From positions 1 through 15,592 of the forward strand of contig CAKOGP040001862.1 in assembly GCA_933822405.4 (NCBI GenBank): a stretch of 15,592 bases of DNA, read 5' to 3'. The notes beneath the pieces were generated by a model. The model searched no databases and was not told the DNA's origin. It worked only from the letters and a program-made list of their open reading frames with translations. The first letter of the stretch is position 1; each line of letters opens with the position of its first letter. The translations under genes were made by a program, and so were the position numbers. Shown here in pieces: positions 1 through 7,240 of the stretch. Origin of the DNA: Cylindrotheca closterium. Taxonomy: Eukaryota; Bacillariophyta; Bacillariophyceae; Bacillariales; Bacillariaceae.

Positions 1-474
1 TATATATATAGGAAAAGATTCGTAGATGATCGTCTTTTTTGCCAGTACAGAAATATCGTCAGGTTCATCCAGCTTTTGAGATGTTCCCGGAAGCATGTCG
101 TGATAAAAACATAGAAGTTCAAGTCGCCAAATGTGTTCAGAAACATCAGTTTTCATAGTCTTTCTGACTGCCGGAGATTTGAGAAATGAGATTGCGTTGT
201 TCCTTGGAGATTTGCCAGCTGACATCCTGGTAATAAAAGTGTCAACGGAATTCTTGAATTGCGTGACCAAATTACTTGGCAAGATTGTTGGTCTTGCCAA
301 GATAAAGTGGAACGTTTGCTTTTCGTTCACAATCAGCACCATCTTCGCCAGGAAGGTAGAATACAATCTCATGGAGAATGTCTTTGCCTTGTTGAACGTA
401 GGAAAAAGGTGAGTTTGTCTCGAAAGAATAGTGCTGTATCTTCACTTCTTGAAGTTCAAAGAAACTGAAACAAA
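1..474 (-). CDS. Possible partial minus-strand gene at the window edge
   Basis: I do not recognise this. Two minus-strand frames are open here. One runs without a stop from 441 to base 1 (147 codons, first ATG at 372-370) and leaves the window. The other is open from about 474 to a TAA at 274-272 and reads more like a typical protein, rich in Glu, Lys and Tyr, with a stretch reading VFYLPGEDGAD. A good 3' splice site lies just upstream of the second frame: a CTGAC branch-like sequence followed by TTTGTTTCAG ending at about 475. A possible donor, GTAAGC, starts at 634, which would make an intron of about 159 bases. The open frame and the splice-based frame conflict, so at most one is right. 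It may also be a decayed fragment. Plus-strand frames over the same bases look like shadows. Confidence 0.28.
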
Positions 475-551
475 GTCAGATGCATAGCAAATGATACAAT
501 AGTAGTTTACTGTAACTCTGCAGAGTATATCTCTTCAGTAAAAGCCTTTGG

Positions 552-650
552 CTATTCGAATAGTAACCCAACCTTCACAGAAGAGTCTTATTGAAAATTA
601 TAGATGACTATGGAAAGGCACAGAAAGTGCTTACGTAAGACCTAAGGTCT
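552..650. repeat. Cluster of perfect short palindromes
   Basis: CTATTCGAATAG (552-563) is a 12-base perfect palindrome. CTTACGTAAG (630-639) is a 10-base one and overlaps AGACCTAAGGTCT (638-650), which has 5-base arms around TAA. TTACGTAA is a core that bZIP dimers often bind, so a regulatory role is possible. The middle palindrome also covers the candidate splice donor for the putative minus-strand gene, so the two readings compete. Short palindromes are common by chance in A/T-rich DNA. Confidence 0.3.
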
Positions 651-924
651 AATATAGTCCCCAACCGAAGAGATGGAGCTTCTAGAGTCCCAATACCTTG
701 GGCCTGTTCTATGGGCCGTTTCAAATGTCTCGTTTTACATAATGCAAGACATAATGGAGAAATGACAAAGAACCACGACAAATTTGGAAGTCCTCACTCT
801 GCCAGGTGTTCCTGGGCCGATTCTGTAAACCCAAATTCAGCGTATTTTTGACATATTTGCACCAATGAGGCAGTGGGAATCCCCCCATTTCTCCCTGAGT
901 TGCAAGATTTTCACACAACTCGTT

Positions 925-955
925 TTTTTCCACAACTTCAAAAGTTGTGGGAAAA
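925..955. repeat. Hairpin with 3-base loop
   Basis: CCACAACTT (930-938) pairs perfectly with AAGTTGTGG (942-950) around a 3-base loop. A T-G wobble and four further T-A pairs extend the stem to about 14 bp, with T-rich left and A-rich right flanks. It is the strongest local hairpin I saw in the non-coding left part. It could be the remnant of a small inverted-repeat element or an RNA structure, and nothing shows which. Confidence 0.55.
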
Positions 956-1565
956 CAGAAAACTACGTAGGATGTGTACTGACAACTATAATTGGAGCAG
1001 TGGGACTCTCCCCCAAATAGTATTGGAGAAACAACCTTTCTCGTACTTTTTCTGCATTCAATTCGAGTAGAAGCCTTGATTGGAAAATGTTTGATCCCTT
1101 TGAAAACATGCGTTAAAAGGCGATTTGAAAAAAATTCCAAGTACTTGTAGGAATTCCCACAAGAACTTGTCTGCAAAGTGGCCCGTCTTCTCTTCCCCAG
1201 GCAGCTTTGCTTATTACTTTGCGGGTGTGCACGTGAAAACTGAGATGTAACAGTGGGGTTTGGTGTTCGGGTGTCAACAATTAAGCTATTTATTTAGTTA
1301 ACATTGCTTGTTGCATCTTAAGGAACCTTAATACGACCGGAATTTGGTTGTTTTATTTCCGACTCTATCCACCAGCTACAATGTTCAACTCAGTCGACTA
1401 AATATTCGATATTAGTTTTTCAGCCTTTATAGAAAAAAGAAAACAAAAAACGAAAAGCACCAAATCAATTGGAACTTTGCAAACGGTCTTCGTAGCCTAA
1501 GTGCTAGAGTCTACGTAGAAATTGCTGAAGTTTTTATCAATTCAACGGCATTTCACTGTTTTACA

Positions 1566-2906
1566 ATGGGGAAGTATACATCATTGAAGGTTGTTTCAAT
1601 GACTGCCAACAAGGCAGGCATGTCCACACCCAAATCAGTTTCTGTCACCAAAAAGAGCGGAAAGAAAAGATTGGAAAATGCATCTGCAGTTGATTTACGT
1701 CAACCTAAGGATAGGGATCCTAGTGTCAACAATGATTCGGAGATTAAAGAGTTGATTGCATCTCTTCCACCACTGATTGACTTTGGCTTATCTACCCATG
1801 ACTTAGTTGCTATCGGATACGACTATAATTCAACCAAGATCTCTTTTGGAAACTCCATTTTCAATAAATGGATGGAAGACCATAACGATTGGTGGACCAA
1901 AGCTCTCCCAAGGTTTGACAGCCCGTTCAAGGACTTTTACGCTAATTATTCTGTTGAAGTCAGGGTCAATATGATCTTCGCTCAATACGAGAATGATTGG
2001 AGACAAGTTTTGAGATTTTTAATCTCGCTTTTTGAAGATGACGCTTTGGATATTACGGACAAGAACACGGAATATACCTGGGGAGTGAGAGCAATTGCTC
2101 TGCAAGTCGCCCAACAGATCCCTTTTTCCTTTTTTGATATTGGACTTGTGAACGATTCAAAAGTATCACAAGAAGATCTGTATTTTTTGCGAGACGATCC
2201 AACCAATCCAGCCTTACAAAATGAGACCCCTCTGGTGCAGTTTTGGCTGATGTGTGCGTCCATGTTCGATCATCCTTGGACAATGCTTTTCAACGAATTC
2301 CTCGAGGAATCTCCAATCCTTTGCATTCAAGAAATGAAACTGAAGGTGATTGAGGGATTCCCTAACGACGAGACCAACAAGGTGGAGATTCACAAAGGGG
2401 TAAAAAGACATTTGATCCCGAGTACAAGGATTCTGAGGAGGAAGACGATCCGGCCGGTTACGAAGACAATGGATTGGTCAACAAGCTCTCAACCCAATGG
2501 GTGGGATTCTGACGATCCCATGGACTACAGCGCAGATGATAGGAGGAAGGACATGGAGTGCAATAACGATGACGCTAACAACGGTGACAATGGCGGCGAC
2601 CGCGATGACGATGACAATGATGATGATGACCATGAGGATGAAGGGGAATATGATGACAACGACAATGACAAATTGTCCCAGGAGTCTGTAATTCTAGTGG
2701 AGGGTACTCGTCAGATGATGGACAATGAGGATGAGGCCGACAACGCAAACCCTTGTATTAACACTGACGAGGCAGTTTCTGAACTGACCGGTGACACGGT
2801 TGCAGACAAGGACCCCAAATTGGCATCTCCGCCAAGGAAGAAAGGACGATCTCACCGTGTTTCCTTGCAAATAAAGGTCACCGTGCTAGCAGATACGCAC
2901 GTATAG
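1566..2906 (+). CDS. Hypothetical 446-aa protein with acidic, low-complexity C-terminal region
   Basis: I do not recognise the family. The ATG follows an A/T-rich leader (ACAATGG context), and the frame runs 446 codons to TAG at 2904-2906. Residues 1-60 are basic and Ser/Lys-rich. Residues about 60-275 look like a folded globular domain rich in Trp, Phe and Asp (for example QYENDWRQVLRFLISLFEDD). Residues about 320-370 are an Asp/Asn run built from GAY and AAY codons, and PPRKKGRSHR near residue 425 could be a nuclear localisation signal. No signal peptide or membrane segment is evident. Residues about 278-315 are oddly basic (RILRRKTIR). The same bases in another frame give an acidic stretch, DPEYKDSEEEDDPAGYEDNG, that fits the neighbourhood better, which suggests two compensating indels. 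It could be a host nuclear or chromatin-type protein, or the product of an unrecognised transposon. No recognisable enzyme motif is present. Confidence 0.72.
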   Translation: MGKYTSLKVVSMTANKAGMSTPKSVSVTKKSGKKRLENASAVDLRQPKDRDPSVNNDSEIKELIASLPPLIDFGLSTHDLVAIGYDYNSTKISFGNSIFNKWMEDHNDWWTKALPRFDSPFKDFYANYSVEVRVNMIFAQYENDWRQVLRFLISLFEDDALDITDKNTEYTWGVRAIALQVAQQIPFSFFDIGLVNDSKVSQEDLYFLRDDPTNPALQNETPLVQFWLMCASMFDHPWTMLFNEFLEESPILCIQEMKLKVIEGFPNDETNKVEIHKGVKRHLIPSTRILRRKTIRPVTKTMDWSTSSQPNGWDSDDPMDYSADDRRKDMECNNDDANNGDNGGDRDDDDNDDDDHEDEGEYDDNDNDKLSQESVILVEGTRQMMDNEDEADNANPCINTDEAVSELTGDTVADKDPKLASPPRKKGRSHRVSLQIKVTVLADTHV

Positions 2907-3278
2907 TCTGTACGCAGTAACGTACAGAATCGGTGATGGACCACACACATCATCACAACTTTCTAGATTTCCTTTTACCAACGTCTATCAACTTTCCTTT
3001 ACCTTTATCATCCTGCTAGTAAGTCTATCGCTACACAACGTATTTTACATTGTTTATCACGACCCAATAGCTATGAAAGAAAAAGCTATTCAATGAAATG
3101 CATTCAAATGAACGAATTATGAATACGAATACTGCAATATTTTTAATATGTGCAAAGCCGATTTCGATCATGTCAATGGTGCTACATCACCGGTTTCGAC
3201 CATGTAAAACTGTCAAAGGTGTAACGAATGCAACACCAATACAAACGAACTAAATAAGGAATCTTTTTTATAGGCAAA
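2907..3278 (+). other. Leader between the hypothetical gene and copia gag; candidate LTR/UTR
   Basis: There is no gene here. The position, directly upstream of copia gag, predicts a 5' LTR, primer-binding site and leader. I could not fix LTR ends, because the matching 3' LTR is not in the window. A pyrimidine-rich block (about 2955-3020) resembles an initiator region. AATAGCT (3067-3073) can pair with AGCTATT 11 bases downstream. An imperfect tandem repeat occupies 3158-3225. The first 20-50 bases may be the 3' UTR of the upstream gene instead. Confidence 0.35.
3158..3225 (+). repeat. Imperfect two-unit tandem repeat
   Basis: The unit beginning CCGATTTCGATCATGT at 3158 recurs as CCGGTTTCGACCATGT at 3190. 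Each copy is followed by GTCAAWGGTG-like sequence. The period is about 32-40 bases with several mismatches and a small indel. It lies about 55 bases upstream of the gag start, inside the putative leader. Confidence 0.5.
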
Positions 3279-4474
3279 ATGGCGGCCACAATTCCTGTTT
3301 TTACGATCTATGTTGCCATGATTTTATGTCAAATCCCTGACACTGGGAATTTCCAAGGACAAACTGACGCTCAGCGTATGGCAGAAGAGCTCTTTGACAA
3401 CGATTTTGGCACTGCCATGACCAAGTCAATCAAGCAGGTCAACATGGACCTTGCAACGCTTGCATCCTTGACCGCTGTGCAAGGACTAATTATGTCAAGA
3501 CCAAGGGCTCAAGACCGAATCAGAGCATTTGTACAGTGGGTTCGCGATGAAATTCGGATGGGCAGAAACCCTGCACAACACCCTTTCCCAGCTGGAGATA
3601 CATCTACTCTGCTGCAGCGATTGAACTTCCAACAAAGTATGCCAAAGATTTTAAAACTTTAATTGACAATACCGTTCCACCAAAGTGGAGCAAAGAACAA
3701 CAATGGAAGCAATGGGTCAAGCTGCTCTGTGACCACCTCCGCGCATATATTGGTGTCAATGGCATCCCTCTCTTTTATGTGGTCCGCGAGAGTGCAGCTC
3801 AAGACCCAACACCACAAGACGATTTTCTTGACAAATACATCAACATGGCTTTACTTGTTGGAACCGCCTTTATTGTGGATAAGAAACAGGTGTTGCCTCT
3901 ACTGAACAAATTTATCATGGGTTGTTCTGAAGCTGAAATGGTAATACAGGCGCTCAATACTACTACTGATGGTAGAGCTGCTTTCTTCGCATTGAAGGCA
4001 TTTGATGAAGGTGAAGGCATTTTTGCTCATGATGTCATGGCAGCTGAAAACATCATTGAACAAATATTAAATAATGCCTATGCAACCATGCATCACGAAT
4101 ATGGACGTGTAATGTATACTGACGTTATGAAGCTACGATCCCTCCAACAAAGAATCAAAGCTGACTTCTTGTCACAGACAAAAGCGGCAATTGAAGCTAA
4201 CATGCATGCTATTCCCACAACTATGTCATATGATCAAGCCATGCAAATGTACCATTCCAAGGTGTCAGAAAAATTCCCTCCAGCTTCCGTAGCTGCCGTT
4301 GCTTGGGGGCGACACGTCAGAGAGAACAATTGAAACACACATGGGGGAGGACATGGCGGCGGACGTGGACGAGGTGGTCGCAACCACCGCAACAATTCAT
4401 GTGATAACCGCCGTTACAATGGAAATCGTCAACAACATCCGGACAAACGCAATATCACTTTGAGTGATGGAAAA
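3279..4474 (+). pseudogene. gag: Copia Gag, frameshifted
   Basis: This is the structural Gag of the copia element, which packages the element's RNA. The ATG at 3279 (context AAAATGG) opens a frame with the core DFGTAMTKS, the predicted helices RPRAQDRIRAFVQWVRDEI, and more. A one-base loss near 3600 moves the frame from position class 3 to class 2. The protein continues as IYSAAAIELPTKYAKDF, then DFLDKYINMALLVG and ALKAFDEGEGIFAHDV, to the helical tail KVSEKFPPASVAAVAWGR. A TGA at 4331-4333 interrupts, but the same frame then encodes a Gly/Arg-rich RNA-binding tail (GGGHGGGRGRGGRNHR) ending at LSDGK, where insertion A begins. The RGG tail replaces the usual CCHC zinc knuckle, which I do not see. 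It has about 400 codons with two lesions, so it is not functional as a single protein. Confidence 0.82.
4459..4474 (+). repeat. Left target-site duplication of insertion A
   Basis: TTTGAGTGATGGAAAA here recurs at 6602-6617 with one mismatch (G/A at the 11th base). A further AATAT upstream is also shared, separated by a 3-base difference. The two copies sit on the gag side and the pol side of the insertion. Joining the flanks at this repeat restores the copia reading frame, as expected for a target-site duplication. Confidence 0.75.
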
Positions 4475-5062
4475 TAATAATAAAAATCTGATGCATTAAT
4501 CGTGTTAAAACTATCTCAAGTTTCTAGATTGCCGTTAACGGCTGTCATGACCATTTACCATACGGAGGTGAGTCTAGTACTGTTGAACCAGTTTGAGGCA
4601 TCCAATCCCAAGGAAGTTGCTCTATCGCATATTACATTGCACCCTTGCACATGGCGTATTTTTCTTTTGTTTTCTGTTTTTTCTTTTGTTGTGCTTGCCT
4701 GTATTGAAGCTTGATTTAACCTTGTGTTCTTGCTCCCTTCTGCCCTGAATATATCAATCCAAATGAATGGAGAGCGTCCCATGGGCACAGTGTTCCAGAA
4801 CATTGAGGTTGGTACAAGCATCAAAAAGGCGGCTGGTTGTAGTCTAAGGAGAAGCAAATAGGGTCAGAGCCAGTAGTTTGTATCTTGGCATAGTGAGGCT
4901 GCAGATCAGTGGTGTTGTGCCTAGCTGTCCGTGGGAATGATGCCAACATTTGAACATCCATAAAGGGAAATCAAATTAAGGCATCTGCCAACCGACAGAA
5001 GGCTGATAGAAGAGATAGCACTTTCCTTGCAATAGTAGGTCGCCAAGGGTTGGATTGTTGCA
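4475..5062. other. Left flank of insertion A, no supported gene
   Basis: No frame here is convincing. There is a pyrimidine-rich run (about 4658-4692, repeated TTTTCTTTTG units) and a minus-strand frame of 100 codons (4857-4555) that is basic and lacks any known motif. The frame may be a degraded piece of whatever protein insertion A once carried. Confidence 0.4.
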
Positions 5063-5394
5063 ATAAGCCGTGTTCCCTGCGCGAACAGGTACACCCCAAA
5101 TCAAAATTTACTAGTAATTTCCCCCTTTTTCGACATTATTACACCTTATCGAACAGTTTTCCAATTCAACTTCCACACACAACCTTCCCTATTATTAGTT
5201 GAGTTACATGGTGTATTTGGATCTTCAGTGGCCAAATTTGGCAAAGAGGACTTAGTGGCTGAAATTCCGGTCGGAGTAGTCAAATATGCGTAGATTTTGT
5301 ACTTACTGGCTCTACACATGAGGCAATTTGTGGTCAAGATGTAGGCAATATTGTACCTTCAACAAACTATTTTCGATTCTGGCTTCTGCACACA
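5063..5394 (+). repeat. Left arm of large inverted repeat
   Basis: This 332-base arm is the reverse complement of 5641-5968 with about a dozen substitutions and one 4-base insertion (an extra TACT-type unit near 5305). It starts at ATAAGCC and ends at the GGCTTCTGCACAC block. The spacer (5395-5640) also shows weaker inverted similarity (GAGCTAGATTGG/GTACTTGGAT blocks), so the original palindrome was probably longer. A transcript would fold into a long hairpin. Confidence 0.88.
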
Positions 5395-5640
5395 ACATGC
5401 GCAATCTGTCACTGAGCTAGATGGTGTACTTGGATCTCATTTTGGCAATATTTGAAAACTAGTCTCCTTAGCGTTGGAGTTGGTGATTTTGAGATCGCTG
5501 ATTGAGAATCCTCGAATCGACTACCACGGCAAGCTAAAAAAACCTCCAAATTATCACCTAATACTGCTTATTTCTCTATGCAAAATGTTGACAACCTCCA
5601 TCCAAGTACCCAATCTAGCTCTATTACAAATACCGAATGG

Positions 5641-5968
5641 TGTGTGCAGAAGCCTTAATTGAAAATAGTTTGTTGAAGGTACAATATTGCCTACATCTTG
5701 ACCACAAATTGCCTCATGTGTAGAGCCAGTACAAAATCTGCGCATATTTGACTACTCCGACCGGAATTTCAGCCACTAAGTCCTCTTCGCCAAATTTGGC
5801 CACTGAAGATCCAAATACACCATGTAACTCAACTAAAAATAGTGAAGGTTGTGTGTGGAAGTTAAATTGGAAAACTGTTCGAAAAGGTGTAATAATGTCG
5901 AAAAAGGGGGAAACTACTAGTAAATTTTGATTTGGGGTGTACCCGTTCGCGCAGGGAACACGGCTTAT
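5641..5968 (-). repeat. Right arm of large inverted repeat
   Basis: This 328-base arm is the reverse complement of 5063-5394. On the minus strand it carries the same short protein-like frame as the plus strand of the left arm (shared motif KFGEEDLVAEIPVGVVKYA). The left copy has a stop where the right copy has a Gln codon (TAG versus CAG, near 5293). The right copy therefore seems the less damaged of the two. Confidence 0.88.
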
Positions 5969-6455
5969 AGGTGTGTTTGGGAGACCTTTCAAATTTGTCA
6001 GCATAATACTGGAAAGGTTTATCCTCAAGAGCATCTTGGAGGTCCATTGGAAATGGTGCACGGGCGCTGGAGACCTTTCGGATGGCCTTGTCTTCCTCAT
6101 CATCGGAAACTGATTTGATGGCACCGCCAGAATCATCAGGAATGCCCAAAAAGGGTGCAAAGAATGGGCAAGATTGGACCATTTTTGCTTGTTCTTTTTG
6201 GACAAAATGACTTCTGAAATAATAGATATCCCAGTTTGCTTTCTGACCGTGAATCTTGATGTTATCCTCCTCGTCATCAGCGATTTCGTCGCTGTCATCG
6301 TCGTCCAACAGGCCCAAAAAGGCAGAGGCATCAAATGGGCAGATTTTGGCCACTTTTCCCCGTTCTTTTTGGACAAGGCTTACAGGAGCATAATATGAAT
6401 CATTTTCTGATACTGTTTGTGCTCTGGGGACCTTGCCTGTCTTTCTTTTGCTCAT
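5862..6455 (-). CDS. Unknown acidic protein with a duplicated module, inside insertion A
   Basis: I do not recognise it. The ATG at 6455-6453 opens MSKRKTGKVPR, and the frame stops at 5864-5862 (TAA), inside the inverted-repeat arm, giving 197 residues. The basic start is followed by two related modules of about 55 residues. Module 1, near residues 22-75, has VQKERGK, CPFDASAFLG and an acidic run ending DDEED. Module 2, near residues 76-130, has VQKEQAK, CPFFAPFLG and DDSGG...DDEED. Then come a Pro/Ala stretch and the charged helix DLQDALEDKPFQYYADKFER. From about residue 165 on, the frame runs through the repeat arm and is hydrophobic and less protein-like, so the original C-terminus is probably lost. 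Frame openness upstream of 6455 (to 6923) is antisense to copia and not meaningful. It could be the N-terminus of an unrecognised transposase or a captured host fragment. Confidence 0.42.
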   Translation of the reverse strand: MSKRKTGKVPRAQTVSENDSYYAPVSLVQKERGKVAKICPFDASAFLGLLDDDDSDEIADDEEDNIKIHGQKANWDIYYFRSHFVQKEQAKMVQSCPFFAPFLGIPDDSGGAIKSVSDDEEDKAIRKVSSARAPFPMDLQDALEDKPFQYYADKFERSPKHTYKPCSLRERVHPKSKFTSSFPLFRHYYTFSNSFPI

Positions 6456-6601
6456 CTTGATCCTTGGTTTTCCAGTTGAAAACAACCTCTTTTCCAGCGT
6501 TGCTACGGCTGCTCCGTGTAGGAGAAGTACTAGAGGTGGTGTCTTGGAACCCTGATGCCTGATGTGCGTGTTGTTTTTACTTTTTGTTTTTTTTGGAATA
6601 T

Positions 6602-6617
6602 TTTGAGTGATAGAAAA
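6602..6617 (+). repeat. Right target-site duplication of insertion A
   Basis: This matches 4459-4474 in 15 of 16 bases. Directly after it the copia frame resumes (AAA GTC ATC AAG, Lys-Val-Ile-Lys), in the same phase as the frame on the left side. Confidence 0.75.
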
Positions 6618-6693
6618 GTCATCAAGTACCATCCGAGTTACAACTTTTCTTGTGAACACTTGGACCTGATGACACAAGACCAACGCAATACAA

Positions 6694-6903
6694 TGACTGC
6701 CAAAAGGACAGCTTATTGCAATCAAAACAAAAATAACCAAGACAATGCTAGTACCAACGAGAATACAAGAAAAATAGCCGCACTGACTTCTCTGGTTGGA
6801 GATTTGACCAACCGTTTGACTGTACCAACCGAAATCACACAAGATACTGCTGCTACTCAAATCTCTCAAGTCACTACTGGCACCATCGGGTGCTCCATTA
6901 TTG
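6694..6903 (+). repeat. Left copy of the 210-bp duplication flanking LINE B
   Basis: It aligns without any gap to 9691-9900 (constant offset 2997), with 11 mismatches in 210 bases. Copia sequence continues to its left but not to its right. The mirror situation holds for the other copy. This is the layout of a target-site duplication, but about ten times longer than usual. Confidence 0.88.
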
Positions 6904-7240
6904 TATATGTATATCTGAATCATTAATTGGTATTTATGCTACTTCTAGAGTATCCAACTGCCGGTGTAATACGGCTGTAGAGGCCAGGAACTAGGTTGCT
7001 TTTGGTCAACAAAGTTTGAACCACGTGGAGGCGTTCAATAGAGGAACGTTGCTCGCAAGTCGAAAGTGTTAAGGGACGATCGGCTCTCCCACGCAAGGTG
7101 GGGTGGAGAATATGTATGTGTTAGACTGGGGTACGTGTGGCTTGTGATGTACCGGTACCAGAATCACTTTGGTAAATATGTAGACAAGTAAGTCAGGGGG
7201 CTGCTGGGCGAGGAGTAGGGTGGGTCAGTTCCCACATCAA
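6904..7240 (-). other. 3' untranslated region and tail of LINE B
   Basis: This is the non-coding 3' part of the minus-strand element, between the stop at 7241 and the copia junction at 6903. On the minus strand it ends ...TTCAGATATACATATA, an A/T-rich alternating tail and not a poly(A) run. No polyadenylation signal of the AATAAA type is clear. The region holds CCACGTGG (7022-7029 area) and GGTACCGGTACC-like palindromic bases near 7150. Confidence 0.6.

Larger units (their letters stand above)
475..1565. other. Non-coding stretch, no supported gene
   Basis: Frames here are short, rich in Cys, Ser and Phe, and not protein-like. I see several short palindromes (552-563, 630-639, 638-650, 1318-1331, 1511-1518), a G-box CACGTG at 1230-1235, and a hairpin at 925-955. 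The last 350 bases are A/T-rich and precede the gene at 1566, so its promoter and 5' leader probably lie here. No convincing TATA box or initiator stands out. Confidence 0.5.
4475..6601. mobile_element. Insertion A: unidentified 2.1-kb element with internal foldback
   Basis: This block interrupts the copia between LSDGK and KVIKYHPSYNF and is bounded by a 16-bp target duplication. The left end begins TAATAATAAAAA. The right end is T-rich (TTTTTACTTTTTG followed by eight T). I do not see clean terminal inverted repeats, a poly(A) tail or an LTR, so the class is unresolved. A 16-bp duplication fits a LINE- or SINE-like insertion, with the minus-strand tail at the left, better than most DNA transposons. 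Inside are an inverted repeat with arms of about 330 bp (5063-5394 and 5641-5968) and a minus-strand frame running into the right arm. No transposase, reverse transcriptase or recombinase motif is visible, so it is probably non-autonomous or a decayed composite. Confidence 0.65.
6602..6903 (+). pseudogene. Copia gag-pol junction fragment
   Basis: This is the middle piece of the copia polyprotein, about 100 codons in one open frame. It begins with the LSDRKVIKYHPSYNF motif, which in this family directly follows the RGG tail of Gag. It continues through MTQDQRNTMTAKRTAY to a Thr/Gln/Asn-rich linker with TSLVGDLTNRLTVPTEI. It ends at CSII, where LINE B was inserted. Bases 6694-6903 are repeated at 9691-9900. 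Compared with that copy, this one has Cys and Gln where the other has Arg, which suggests base changes at CpG sites. Confidence 0.8.

Noticed and set aside
131..468. Two plus-strand frames of 93 and 69 codons
   Set aside because: They overlap the better minus-strand frames and have no motif; composition looks like antisense.
721..1176. Minus-strand frame of 151 codons
   Set aside because: Rich in Cys, Ser, His and Tyr, no domain-like pattern, and it runs through a hairpin. It may be chance openness.
2497..2691. Met/Thr-rich plus-strand frame
   Set aside because: Shadow of the GAY/AAY acidic repeat of the 446-residue gene, read in another frame.
4475..6601. Idea that insertion A is a piggyBac- or Mutator-type transposon
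   Set aside because: No catalytic-triad motif, no clean terminal inverted repeats, and the 16-bp duplication does not fit TTAA or 8-11 bp targets.
6456..6923. N-terminal extension of the minus-strand frame in insertion A
   Set aside because: It crosses the insertion boundary and is antisense to the copia linker, so the openness is accidental. The ATG at 6455 was preferred.
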